Source: Morganella morganii | GTDB lineage: Bacteria; Pseudomonadota; Gammaproteobacteria; Enterobacterales; Enterobacteriaceae | Assembly (NCBI RefSeq): GCF_019402645.1 | Contig: NZ_VKKS01000001.1 | Coordinates: forward strand, 773,398-837,397 | Length of the DNA: 64,000 bases | Direction: 5' to 3' | Shown: positions 10,477 through 19,675 of the stretch, in pieces | Layout of the letters: each line of letters starts with the position of its first letter | Position numbering within the stretch: the first letter of the stretch is position 1 | Made by a program: the position numbers and the translations under genes | Notes under the pieces: generated by a model | Told to the model about the DNA's origin: nothing | What the model saw: the letters and a program-made list of their open reading frames with translations, nothing else | The model's database searches: none

Positions 10477-11316
10477 ATGGGACAGGTTCTTTTTGTCGTC
10501 TGGCGTGAAAGCTTCGAGGCTCTGCTGGTGGTCGGCATCATTTATGCATGGATAAAACAGCACCCGGACGCCGCCGCAGGACGGCGCTATCTCTGGGGTG
10601 GGGTGGCACTCGGTGTGGTGTTGTCACTGTTTCTCGCACTGCTTATTTACGGTGTGTTTAATGTACTGGATGACAGCGGTCAGACTTACTTTATGATCGG
10701 TATGTCGCTGTTTGCGGCAGTACTGATTGTACAGATGGTGTACTGGATGCAGCAACACAGTGCATCACTGAAATCCGGCATTGAACAGGAGATGAATGAG
10801 AGTGCCCGGCAGCACTCCTGGTGGGGAGCGCTGTTTATTGTCGCGATCGCAATAGCCCGTGAGGGCAGTGAAATTGTGGTGTTCCTCTCAGGTATTGTGA
10901 TGGGGCTGAATGCGGATACCATGTGGTCATTTACCGGGGAGGTAGTGGCCGGTATTGCGGTGGCGGCACTGACGCTGTGGCTGTTTCTGTTCACCTACCG
11001 GAAAATTGCCTGGAAATGGTTTTTCCGTATCACCGGCATTGTACTGCTGTTCCTGGCCTGTTCTCTGCTGCTTAAAGGAACGGAAGAAATCGTCAACCTG
11101 CTGACAGAACATGATATCGAACTGAATGATTTCCTCATTTATCCGCTGTGGGATACTACTGACTGGCTGGACGATACCGGAACAACAGGCAGCTTCCTTG
11201 CCAGCCTGTTTGGCTACCGCGCACAACCTATCGGCCTGTGTGTCATCACCTTTGTGGTGTATTGGCTGGTGATTATTACGCTGTTCTGCCGCAGAGGAAA
11301 AAACCATGCGGATTAA
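10477..11316 (+). CDS. efeU: FTR1 family iron permease (EfeU-like)
   Basis: A 279-residue inner-membrane permease of the FTR1/EfeU family, importing iron after periplasmic oxidation. Both REXXE iron-binding motifs are intact: RESFE at residues ~9-13 (VWRESFEALLVVGI) and REGSE near residue 130 (IAREGSEIVVFLSGI). Seven hydrophobic helices can be traced, ending in a basic tail (CRRGKNHAD). It starts 24 bp after the cupredoxin gene and overlaps the next gene by 11 bp, so translation is coupled. Confidence 0.95.
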   Translation: MGQVLFVVWRESFEALLVVGIIYAWIKQHPDAAAGRRYLWGGVALGVVLSLFLALLIYGVFNVLDDSGQTYFMIGMSLFAAVLIVQMVYWMQQHSASLKSGIEQEMNESARQHSWWGALFIVAIAIAREGSEIVVFLSGIVMGLNADTMWSFTGEVVAGIAVAALTLWLFLFTYRKIAWKWFFRITGIVLLFLACSLLLKGTEEIVNLLTEHDIELNDFLIYPLWDTTDWLDDTGTTGSFLASLFGYRAQPIGLCVITFVVYWLVIITLFCRRGKNHAD

Positions 11317-12205
11317 CCGGACTGCTGTAATGGTTCTGATATCTCTGCTGCTCAGTACTCCCGGGTATGCGGAGAAATACCGCGCCGGTAATCCGGATAC
11401 CGGCAGTGATGTGGTGATCGCCAAAGGGGATATTCCGTCACCGGAAAAATTTCGTCCGGTAGTGGCGGGTTATATGACGGTAATGGGGAAACAGACGGCA
11501 GCAGCAGAGCATCAGCTGCTGCTGTTACAAAAGGCACTGGCCTCCGGGGATATGGCCGCCGCACGCCGGGCATATATTCAGGCACATTATGATTATGAAG
11601 TTATCCGTGCGGCAGTGGTGGTCTTCGGTCATGCCGACAGGGTGATTAACCCTCATGCCGGGTATTTTCTCAGCCGCGAGCAGGATCCGAAATTCACCGG
11701 GTTTCACCGCATCGAATATGCTCTGTTTGCACAAAATGATCCTGCGGCTGCTCAGGCCGCCACCGCAGATTTGCTGCGCAATATTGCAGATCTGAAACAG
11801 CGTATTGCCGTAGAAACCCTTCCGGCGGCAAAGCTGGTGCAATCAGCGGATGACAGTATTGAGCTTATCCTCAGTACCAAGCTGAGTGGTGATGAAAACC
11901 GTTACAGTCGTTCGGATCTGTCAGATATCGCGGCCAATATTGAGGGTGCGCGCCGTATTATCAGCGGATTGTCACCGCTATTGTCCGCCAAAACCAATGA
12001 TATCCTCAGAAAACAGTTTGCAGGGCCTGATGCGGTAATAGCCCGTTACCGGGATACCCGGGGACAGTATGCAGAATATGAAAAACTGACGCCGGAAGAT
12101 AAACAGCAGCTGTATGCTGATCTGACTCTGCTGGCGGAATCGCTGGCACAACTGCGTGCGGAACTGAAAATAGATGTGTATTACAAATACCGGAATGAAC
12201 CATGA
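11306..12205 (+). CDS. efeO: EfeO M75-domain periplasmic protein
   Basis: A 299-residue periplasmic protein consisting of a signal peptide (ending ...STPGYAEK) and a helical M75/imelysin-like domain. The conserved HxxE motif is HRIEYALF. E. coli EfeO carries a cupredoxin domain in front of this one; here that half is a separate gene (10118-10453). It binds iron for delivery to the FTR1 permease. It overlaps efeU and efeB (ATGA overlap), showing tight operon organisation. Confidence 0.9.
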   Translation: MRINRTAVMVLISLLLSTPGYAEKYRAGNPDTGSDVVIAKGDIPSPEKFRPVVAGYMTVMGKQTAAAEHQLLLLQKALASGDMAAARRAYIQAHYDYEVIRAAVVVFGHADRVINPHAGYFLSREQDPKFTGFHRIEYALFAQNDPAAAQAATADLLRNIADLKQRIAVETLPAAKLVQSADDSIELILSTKLSGDENRYSRSDLSDIAANIEGARRIISGLSPLLSAKTNDILRKQFAGPDAVIARYRDTRGQYAEYEKLTPEDKQQLYADLTLLAESLAQLRAELKIDVYYKYRNEP

Positions 12206-13491
12206 AACACGGCAAAGCCAATCTGACTGAAACAGAAGAGTCTGTCAGCCTCAGCAAACGAAATACCCTGAAATGGCTGGGGGCAGGTAGTGTCCTGTTA
12301 TCCGGCGGATTGCCTGCCTTTTCTGCGGTTGCAGCACCGGCGGCGTGTGATAACAGTGCGCGGCTGAGGGAAATTCCGTTTCGGGGTAAACACCAGGCCG
12401 GGGTTATCACGCCGGAGCAGAAAGAAGCCATTTTTCTGTCACTGAATCTGACCGTCAAAACACTGGATGAAATTGAAGATGTTTTCCGGCGGCTGACCGG
12501 CTGTATTGCGGAACTGACACGCAACCGGCAGGCTGCAGCACCGGGGGATGACAGAATGCCGCCTGCGGAATCCGGTATTCTCGGTACGGCACTGACGGCA
12601 GATGCGCTGACAGTGACCGTTTCTCTCGGCCACTCCCTGTTTGATGAGCGTTTCGGCTTATTTCCTCTGAAACCGCAGAAATTCACGGCCATGACAGCAT
12701 TTCCGAACGACCGGCTTGATCCGGCCTGGTGTGGCGGGGACATCCTGCTGCAATTTTGTGCCAACAGTCGTGAAACCGTGATTTATGCATTACGTGAAGT
12801 GTTGCGCCGTCTTTCCGGCCGGGTGGCGCCGTTATGGAAAATAGACGGCTTTTTGCCCGCCCGGGATATTGAATGCCGTACCACGCCGGTTAATCTGTTT
12901 GGCTTTAAAGACGGTACCGGCAATGCGGATGCGGGAGATGATACCCTGATGAATGACCTTGTCTGGATCACAAGTCAGGAACCGGCCTGGGCGGAGAACG
13001 GCAGCTATCAGGCGGTGCGTCTTATCCGCTTTGAACTGGAATTCTGGGACAGAACACCTCTGGAAGACCAGGAAAATGATTTCGGCCGTCACAAAGCAAG
13101 TGGTGCGCCGATGGGAAAAGTGCATGAACATGACGATCCGGATTTTAAACAGGATCCGCATGGTGACCGGGTCTTGTTTGACTCTCACATGCGCCGCGCA
13201 GAACCCCGATCCACAGAGAGACATGTTGCCAGACTGCGCCGCCGCAGTTACAGCTATTCACTGGGGCTGACCCCGTCAGGACAACTGGATATGGGGCTGG
13301 TGTTTATCTCATTCCAGAAGGATTTGAAAAAAGGCTTTATTGATACACAGAAACGGCTGAACGGTGAACCGCTTGAGCGTTATATCAGACCATTCGGCGG
13401 AGGGTATTATCTGGTATTGCCGGGCATAACGTCTGAGAAAAGCTATCTGGGTGAAACATTGATTGCTGCCGCGCGGGCACAGATCGGATAA
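12202..13491 (+). CDS. efeB: EfeB DyP-type haem peroxidase/deferrochelatase
   Basis: A 429-residue DyP-type peroxidase, the periplasmic haem enzyme of Efe systems; it oxidises ferrous iron and may extract iron from haem. The DyP signature GXXDG is GFKDGTGN, followed by the distal-site region (VRLIRFELEFWDRTPLEDQE) and ...DSHMRRAEPR.... The N-terminus is Tat-like, LSKRNTLKWLGAGSVLLSGG, but with Lys-Arg in place of Arg-Arg. The ATG overlaps the efeO stop. A terminator follows directly. Confidence 0.93.
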   Translation: MKHGKANLTETEESVSLSKRNTLKWLGAGSVLLSGGLPAFSAVAAPAACDNSARLREIPFRGKHQAGVITPEQKEAIFLSLNLTVKTLDEIEDVFRRLTGCIAELTRNRQAAAPGDDRMPPAESGILGTALTADALTVTVSLGHSLFDERFGLFPLKPQKFTAMTAFPNDRLDPAWCGGDILLQFCANSRETVIYALREVLRRLSGRVAPLWKIDGFLPARDIECRTTPVNLFGFKDGTGNADAGDDTLMNDLVWITSQEPAWAENGSYQAVRLIRFELEFWDRTPLEDQENDFGRHKASGAPMGKVHEHDDPDFKQDPHGDRVLFDSHMRRAEPRSTERHVARLRRRSYSYSLGLTPSGQLDMGLVFISFQKDLKKGFIDTQKRLNGEPLERYIRPFGGGYYLVLPGITSEKSYLGETLIAAARAQIG

Positions 13492-13513
13492 GAGGATACC
13501 GGGTGGTATCCTC
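13492..13513. terminator. Terminator of the iron operon
   Basis: Stem GAGGATACC / GGTATCCTC with loop GGGT, directly after the efeB stop. It may serve the convergent SDR gene as well. Confidence 0.7.
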
Positions 13514-13528
13514 ACTAACGTTATTTTA

Positions 13529-14284
13529 TCAGAGCAGCGCTTCCGGTGACTCCGGCAGAATCTGACCGCCGTCAATAATGATGGTCTGTCCGGTAATATA
13601 TTTAGCTTCATCAGAGGCAAGAAATGCCGCTGCATAACCGATATCTTCCGGCTCTCCGAGTGTGTGCGCCGGAATGGTGGCGCGCATCTGATCCAGATAC
13701 GTTTCGCCCTGAGCTTTCAGTCCTTCTGTCAGGATATTACCCGGCTGGACAGCGTTAATGGTGATCCCCAGTCGGGCATATTCCAGTGCGGCACTGCGCA
13801 TAAAGCCGAGTTGTGCTGCTTTGCTCGCACCGTAATGGCTCCAGCCCGGAAAACCGGTTACCGGGCCGGTAATTGATGAGGTAATCACGATCCGGCCGTA
13901 TTTCTGCTCCTCCATCACGCTCAGCGCGGCCTGAACCAGAAAAAACATCCCCTTCACATTCACCTTTTGCATGGTATCCCAGTCCTGCTCTGTCATGGAT
14001 TTTATGGTGCATTGCGGGAAAATACCGGTATTTGAGCAGAGGATATCCAGACGGCCATACTTTTCTCTGACTTCGCTGATAACGGCACGGCACCGGGACT
14101 GAAAGGTTACATCCAGAGCCATAAAGTCTGTGCCCAGTTCAGCGGCGGTTGCACGGCCGGTTTTTTCATCAATATCGGCGATAATAATGGTAGCACCGCC
14201 TTTTTTCAGGGCGGTTACGATGCCGCGGCCAATCCCTTTGGCGCCGCCGGAAACCACCGCGATTTTACCTGTCAAGTCGAACAT
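13529..14284 (-). CDS. SDR family oxidoreductase
   Basis: A 251-residue classical SDR: SGGAKGIGRG Rossmann motif, CSNTG in place of the usual NNAG, active-site YxxxK in HYGASKAAQ, and DGGQILPES near the C-terminus. It resembles FabG/2-deoxygluconate dehydrogenase-type enzymes; substrate unknown. I chose MFDLTGK at 14284 because AGGAG lies 7 bp upstream; longer frames start inside that ribosome binding site. It converges on the iron operon. The Asn-to-Ser change (NNAG to SNTG) at the structural motif is tolerated in some SDRs. Confidence 0.88.
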   Translation of the reverse strand: MFDLTGKIAVVSGGAKGIGRGIVTALKKGGATIIIADIDEKTGRATAAELGTDFMALDVTFQSRCRAVISEVREKYGRLDILCSNTGIFPQCTIKSMTEQDWDTMQKVNVKGMFFLVQAALSVMEEQKYGRIVITSSITGPVTGFPGWSHYGASKAAQLGFMRSAALEYARLGITINAVQPGNILTEGLKAQGETYLDQMRATIPAHTLGEPEDIGYAAAFLASDEAKYITGQTIIIDGGQILPESPEALL

Positions 14285-15615
14285 ATACATTCTCCTGTTT
14301 ACCGGGGTTAACACTTAAGCCGTAAATCATTACAGCATGGCTGTCCCGGAATGCAATGGTAAAGCAGATGCGATTGATGAAGTATGAAGATTGTCACACA
14401 GGTTAGTGTCTGCCACGCGGGTAGTTAGTCGTAACAGATAATTGTGTCAATGGGGCAGAAAACCATTCTTATGACTGAATCGGTTTTAGCAAAATAACAT
14501 TTCCTCCCGTTTTAATGCTGTCCGGTAATGGATTTTCTCCACAGGCTGGTTGTTATTGTGGTAATCACAAAATCTATAATATTAATATTTTACGGAACAA
14601 AACTCTGTGTGAATTATTATAGTTGGTTTATGTTGATATTAGGAGCTATACCCACATGCGGAAACAGGCTATTTCCGTCCCGGGAGAAATAAAAAAGAAT
14701 AAATCAGGCTATAAAAAAATATAAAGATATCGTTTTTTGATTATTAAATAGAGTATTTGTAAAATTAATCATCCGTACTATTTAGTTCCTGTTTAAAAAC
14801 GGATGATAAATAAAATTGTCACAAATTTAATATATATTTAATTAATGTGGAGGCTGAAAAAAACGCAGATTCAGGCTAAAAAAACAGCCGTTTAGCTGTT
14901 TCCTAAAGCGAACAGTTTTTCTGGGTATCAGGCAAAAAAACGTTACGATTTATGTCATGCAAATGTAACATCCGAGCTTTAAATAGGAATTATTAACATA
15001 TAAATAAATGATTTGGTGATTTTTTATCCGAATTTAGCCCGGGGCAGAACCCGGTGATAATCCGTACAGATAGGGTGAACATGTTGCGCTTCACTGCAAA
15101 TCAAGGTTGTTATGGGCAAAAAACATACAAATGCATATTAAACAATGAGATAAATATTTTTTAGTGATTTATATCACAGTGTATTTTCAGGATTGTTAAA
15201 AAAATCAGGATATTTTGCTGTGAGATGGGACCTTGGTAAGATTAATTTTTGTCAAAATACATGGCCTTTTTTACGTAGCGGGATCATTTGCACGTCTTTT
15301 TATGCAGTGATTTTTTTACAAATTCATAACTCAGATAACAAAAAAATGAAAACAGATCATCACGTGCAGCGCCGCGTTAATTTAATTGCTTAAACTTAAC
15401 AAATAAGCAACATTAAGTCATTTTCATTTAACTTGGAATGAAATATAAAACATTAAAAAAGACAGAAAACCAAAAGAAATTTGGATTGGATCACACGTTG
15501 AGAAAGTTTTTCGGGAATATTTTAAAAATATGATTTGAAATACAGTTGTTTTTAAATTTGTCGGTATAGTTAGACTCAATTTTAATATATATAAAAAGAT
15601 AGGACGAGGTTTGTC
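14285..15615. other. Long AT-rich leader region upstream of tdcB
   Basis: 1.3 kb without a convincing gene. It is strongly AT-rich, with runs of A/T (14570-15000), which suggests H-NS binding or horizontally derived DNA. It contains a CRP-like site (15163-15178), a small hairpin AAACAGC/GCTGTTT at 14882-14901 and one 66-codon frame (15193-15393) with no ribosome binding site or recognisable product. No tdcA regulator gene is here, although tdcA precedes tdcB in E. coli. Confidence 0.6.
15163..15178. promoter_or_regulatory. CRP-like site upstream of tdcBC
   Basis: AGTGATTTATATCACA contains the symmetrical GTGAT-N4-ATCAC core of the CRP consensus. E. coli tdc is CRP-activated, so the site fits the pathway. 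It is ~440 bp upstream of tdcB, implying a long 5' UTR or another promoter closer in. Confidence 0.65.
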
Positions 15616-16602
15616 ATGATTACATACGATCTTCCGGTAACCATTAAAGATATCATTGATGCACAAAAAACCATCAGAGGACATGTCTATAAAACGGGTA
15701 TGCCGAAGTCCAACTATTTAAGTGAAAAGTGCAACGGCACAATCCACTTAAAATTTGAAAACATGCAGCGTACTGGTTCATTCAAACTCCGTGGCGCATT
15801 TAACAAGTTAAGTTCGCTGACACCAGAAGAAAGAGCACAGGGTATTGTTGCCTGTTCAGCAGGTAACCATGCTCAGGGTGTTTCTTTATCCTGCGCTATG
15901 TTAGGTATCAACGGCAAAGTTGTTATGCCTACCGGTGCACCAAAATCCAAAATTGCGGCAACCTCAGATTACTCTGCTGAAGTTGTTCTGCACGGCAATA
16001 ACTTCAACGACACTATTGCAAAAGCAAGAGAAATCATTGAGCAGGAAGGCCGTATCTTTATCCCGCCATACGATGATGAAAAAGTGATTGCAGGCCAGGG
16101 GACTATCGGTCTGGAAATCCTTGAAGATTTGTATGATGTCGATAACGTTATCGTGCCAATCGGTGGTGGCGGTCTGATCGCCGGTGTTGCCGTTGCTCTG
16201 AAATCCATCAACCCGACTATTAATGTGATCGGTGTCCAATCTGAAAACGTTCATGGTATGGAAGCATCATACCGTGCTGGTAAAATCACGACCCATCGTG
16301 ATGCCGGCACTGTGGCAGATGGTTGTGATGTTTCGACTCCGGGCAGTATCACGTATGACATCGTGAAAGAGCTGGTTACAGACATCATTCTGGTAACAGA
16401 AGAAGAAATCCGCGAAAGTATGATTGCGTTAATTCAGCGCAACAAAGTAGTGACCGAAGGTGCCGGTGCACTGGCGTCTGCTGCGATCCTGAGCGGAAAA
16501 CTGAAAAAATATATTGAACACAAGAAGACAGTCAGCATCATTTCCGGCGGGAACATTGACCTGACTCGTATCTCTGAAATTATTGGTACCCACGAAAAAT
16601 AA
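15616..16602 (+). CDS. tdcB: Catabolic threonine dehydratase TdcB
   Basis: PLP-dependent threonine/serine dehydratase, converting threonine to 2-oxobutyrate and ammonia during anaerobic catabolism. The 328 residues match E. coli TdcB (329). The PLP-lysine motif is [11 protein letters not shown] near residue 58, and the glycine-rich phosphate loop is IGGGGLIAG near residue 185. There is no C-terminal ACT regulatory domain, which separates it from biosynthetic IlvA. It is followed by tdcC after 32 bp; tdcA, tdcD and tdcE are absent from the neighbourhood. Confidence 0.95.
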   Translation: MITYDLPVTIKDIIDAQKTIRGHVYKTGMPKSNYLSEKCNGTIHLKFENMQRTGSFKLRGAFNKLSSLTPEERAQGIVACSAGNHAQGVSLSCAMLGINGKVVMPTGAPKSKIAATSDYSAEVVLHGNNFNDTIAKAREIIEQEGRIFIPPYDDEKVIAGQGTIGLEILEDLYDVDNVIVPIGGGGLIAGVAVALKSINPTINVIGVQSENVHGMEASYRAGKITTHRDAGTVADGCDVSTPGSITYDIVKELVTDIILVTEEEIRESMIALIQRNKVVTEGAGALASAAILSGKLKKYIEHKKTVSIISGGNIDLTRISEIIGTHEK

Positions 16603-16634
16603 TATTTGCATAGTCTTTTAAAAGGAAAAGCAAC

Positions 16635-17963
16635 ATGAGTACTGACAAAACCCAGATTCCGGCTGAGTATAAAAGCTGGCGTAAATCGGACACGACCTGG
16701 ACACTCGGTCTGTTCGGTACTGCTATAGGTGCAGGGGTACTATTCTTCCCGATCCGTGCCGGTTACGGTGGTCTGATCCCGATTCTGATCATGCTGGTTC
16801 TGGCATATCCGATTGCGTTCTTATGTCACCGTGCATTAGCACGTTTATGTCTGTCAGGCAGCAATCCGTCAGGCGATATCACAGAAACTGTTGAAGAGCA
16901 TTTTGGTAAAGGCGGTGGTGTTGTTATCACTTTCCTGTACTTCTTCGCAATCTGTCCGCTGCTGTGGATTTACGGCGTAACTATCACCAATACCTTTATG
17001 GCATTCTGGGAACAGCAACTGGGTCTGATGCCGCTGAACCGTGGTGTGGTTGCTCTGGCTCTGTTGTTAGCCATGGCTATCATTATTTACTTCGGTAAAG
17101 ATCTGATGGTCCGCGTAATGAGCTACCTGGTATTCCCGTTCATTGCCAGCCTGGTGCTGTTATCTCTGGCTCTGATCCCTTACTGGAACTCAGCGGTATT
17201 TGAAAGCGTGAATGCAGACAGCTTCCAGCTGTTCGGCCACAGCGGTATCCTGGTAACAGTATGGCTGGGTATTTCCATCATGGTGTTCTCTTTCAACTTC
17301 TCACCAATCGTATCTTCTTTCGTGGTATCAAAACGTGAAGAGTATGAAGCGGCGTGCGGTAAAGATTTCACTGAGCAGAAAGTTAACAAAATCATCTCCC
17401 GTGCCGGTTTACTGATGGTGGGTGTGGTTATGTTCTTCGCATTCAGCTGCCTGTTCGCGCTGTCTCCGGCTAACATGGCTGAAGCGAAAGAGATGAACGT
17501 TCCTGTTCTGACTTACCTGGCTTACCACTTCAACAACGTAGGTGGTGCTAACGGTACTCTGGCGTCTATCCTGGTCTGGGCTGCACCAATTATCGCACTG
17601 GTTGCAATCTTCAAATCTTTCTTCGGTCACTATCTGGGGACTCTGGAAGGTATGAACGGCCTGTTACTGAAATTTGCTTTCGGTGGCGACAAAAACAAAG
17701 TCAGCATTGGTAAACTGAACCTGATCTCCATGGTCTTCATCATGGGTTCTACCTGGGTTATCGCTTATCTCGACCCGAACATCCTGGATCTGATTGAAGC
17801 AATGGGTGCGCCAATCATCGCATCTCTGCTGTGCTTACTGCCAATGTATGCTGTTAACCGCGTACCGGCTCTGAGCAAATACAAAGGTCAGGCATCTAAC
17901 TACTTCGTTACCATCATCGGTCTGCTGACCATCGGTAACATCGTATTCAAACTGATCGCGTAG
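16635..17963 (+). CDS. tdcC: Threonine/serine:H+ symporter TdcC
   Basis: A 442-residue inner-membrane amino acid transporter of the HAAAP family that brings in threonine and serine for TdcB. It begins with a cytoplasmic stretch and then [20 protein letters not shown], the family N-terminal helix motif. About 11 hydrophobic segments follow. Length equals E. coli TdcC (443). It forms an operon with tdcB and ends in a strong terminator. Codon use here is noticeably more biased toward frequent codons than in surrounding genes, suggesting high expression. Confidence 0.95.
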   Translation: MSTDKTQIPAEYKSWRKSDTTWTLGLFGTAIGAGVLFFPIRAGYGGLIPILIMLVLAYPIAFLCHRALARLCLSGSNPSGDITETVEEHFGKGGGVVITFLYFFAICPLLWIYGVTITNTFMAFWEQQLGLMPLNRGVVALALLLAMAIIIYFGKDLMVRVMSYLVFPFIASLVLLSLALIPYWNSAVFESVNADSFQLFGHSGILVTVWLGISIMVFSFNFSPIVSSFVVSKREEYEAACGKDFTEQKVNKIISRAGLLMVGVVMFFAFSCLFALSPANMAEAKEMNVPVLTYLAYHFNNVGGANGTLASILVWAAPIIALVAIFKSFFGHYLGTLEGMNGLLLKFAFGGDKNKVSIGKLNLISMVFIMGSTWVIAYLDPNILDLIEAMGAPIIASLLCLLPMYAVNRVPALSKYKGQASNYFVTIIGLLTIGNIVFKLIA

Positions 17964-17987
17964 TCTTACTGACAGTTAATGACAGAA

Positions 17988-18020
17988 AACCTGCACTCAC
18001 CGGAGTGCAGGTTTTTTTTT
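17988..18020 (+). terminator. tdcBC terminator
   Basis: Stem CCTGCACTC / GAGTGCAGG with loop ACCG and nine or more T residues. A textbook intrinsic terminator, 27 bp after tdcC. Confidence 0.95.
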
Positions 18021-18110
18021 ACAGTGTAATCATGCCCCCGTATCCGGAATCAAATTCATGCTATGGTAAAGAGATTATCCGGATAATAAATGGAATAAAC
18101 AGGAGCCTGT

Positions 18111-18731
18111 ATGAATGTTATTGATGCCGTGCGCCAGCGCAGAGCAACCAAAAAATTTGATCCTGATTTTGTGATCCCGCTGAATGAGAAGAAAGCTCTG
18201 CTGTCACTGGCGATGGAAAATGCACCGAGTGCCTTTAACCTTCAGCACTGGCGCCCGCTGCTGGTGGAAGATCCTGCACAACGCCGTAATATCCGCAAAG
18301 TGGGCTGGGATCAGCCACAGATGACGGATGCTTCCATGCTGGTGATTTTGTGTGGTGATGTGGCAGCCTGGAGCTCCCGTACCCGTGAAATCTGGCATGA
18401 TGCTGATCCGCTGGTGCGGGATTTTATGGTCAATGCGGTCGATAACTACTATCGAGGTAAACCGGAAACTCAGCGTGATGAAATTATGCGCAGTGCCGGT
18501 ATTTTTGCCCAGACTCTGATGCTGCTGGCAAAAGCACAGGGATATGACAGCTGCCCGATGGATGGATTTGATTTTAATGCGGTGGCTGAGGTCATTGATT
18601 TACCGGAAAACTATGAAATCTGCCTGATGGTGGCAATCGGCAAATCCGCAGGCGAGCCTTACCCGCGTACCGGCAAGCTGCCTTTTGACCAGTTGGTCAG
18701 CATTGACCGTTTTCATCCTGATATGCCGTAA
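18111..18731 (+). CDS. Nitroreductase family protein
   Basis: A 206-residue FMN-dependent nitroreductase-like protein. The N-terminal RRATKKFDPDF and the PSAFNLQHWRPLLVED stretch are typical FMN-phosphate and ribityl contacts, and the C-terminal part has AKAQGYDSCPMDGFD and VAIGKSAGEPYPR. It should use NAD(P)H to reduce nitroaromatics, quinones or related compounds; the physiological substrate is unknown. It takes the position next to tdcC where E. coli has tdcD. It has its own upstream region after the terminator. Confidence 0.9.
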   Translation: MNVIDAVRQRRATKKFDPDFVIPLNEKKALLSLAMENAPSAFNLQHWRPLLVEDPAQRRNIRKVGWDQPQMTDASMLVILCGDVAAWSSRTREIWHDADPLVRDFMVNAVDNYYRGKPETQRDEIMRSAGIFAQTLMLLAKAQGYDSCPMDGFDFNAVAEVIDLPENYEICLMVAIGKSAGEPYPRTGKLPFDQLVSIDRFHPDMP

Positions 18732-18948
18732 CATTGTCTGACTGCTTCCGGCTGTCATCATCCGGCGGCAGCCTTCTGTCACCTTTCTGTTTCTGTTGAA
18801 TCATCACTGAAATCAATTTTTAATCATGAGATATATTTATAATATTCAGCCTGTTACCTGAAGAATTCCATCTTTATTAAATAACGGTTTAACCAGGGCT
18901 TGTATAATTTATTGGCAAATTTATTGAAAATTCAGAAAGGAGTTCTGT

Positions 18949-19638
18949 GTGATTTCAGTATTGGTGGCAAATGCGAATGAATTTTACCGTGCAGGGATTA
19001 GCGCTATTATCACGGCAACATCAGGTATGAAGATGGCGGGGGAAGTCAGAGACAGTAGCAGTGCTGTGCGCTGGTGCCGTGATAATCATGCCGATGTGGC
19101 GTTGCTTGATATCGGTTTTCCGGTGATGAGCGGTCTGGATGCCGCAAAGAAAATCACCCGTTATTCCTCTGAAACCAAAGTGATTATCCTGACAGATGAA
19201 CACAGCCTGATCTCGCCGTATAAAGTGATGAACAGCGGTGCGGCGGGGTATCTGTATCAGAGCAGTGACAGGGAGGACTTACTGCATGCCATCCGGATTA
19301 TCAGCCGGGGTCAGCGCTATGTGGCGTCTGACATCGCCCAGCAGGCTATTCTTGACACCCGTCTGCATGCACATGACAGCAATCCGCTGGATAAACTGAG
19401 CCACCAGGAACGTCAGGTGATGGTAATGATAGCGCAGGGCATTAAAGTCACACAAATTGCCGATAAAATGTGTCTCAGCAGCAAGACGGTGAACAGTTAT
19501 AGATATAGAATATTTAATAAGCTGAATATTGATGGTGATATTAAACTTACCCATCTGGCACTGCGCTACGGCCTGATCCATATTGACAACGTGGTGCCGC
19601 CCGTACCTGCTGAAAGCAGCGGGCGCGATAACCGATGA
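18949..19638 (+). CDS. uvrY: UvrY-type response regulator with degenerate receiver pocket
   Basis: A 229-residue NarL/FixJ-family response regulator in the conserved uvrY-uvrC location. UvrY is the partner of the BarA kinase and activates the csrB/csrC small RNAs. The C-terminal LuxR-type HTH is intact (LSHQERQVMVMIAQGIKVTQ... KTVNSYRYRIFNKLNI). In the receiver, the phospho-accepting Asp is kept (DVALLDIGFPVMSG) and so is the switch Thr (IILTD). The acidic pair that holds Mg2+ is gone: E. coli VDDHE corresponds to ANANE here. The conserved Lys (YLSKG) is Gln (YLYQS). Start is GTG with AAGGAG 6 bp upstream. Confidence 0.9.
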   Translation: MISVLVANANEFYRAGISAIITATSGMKMAGEVRDSSSAVRWCRDNHADVALLDIGFPVMSGLDAAKKITRYSSETKVIILTDEHSLISPYKVMNSGAAGYLYQSSDREDLLHAIRIISRGQRYVASDIAQQAILDTRLHAHDSNPLDKLSHQERQVMVMIAQGIKVTQIADKMCLSSKTVNSYRYRIFNKLNIDGDIKLTHLALRYGLIHIDNVVPPVPAESSGRDNR

Positions 19639-19675
19639 CTGAATAAACGCCGAGAATAGAGAGTCTGTATCCCGT

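Noticed and set aside
15193..15393. A 66-codon gene in the tdcB leader
   Set aside because: No ribosome binding site, AT-rich random composition, and no recognisable domain.
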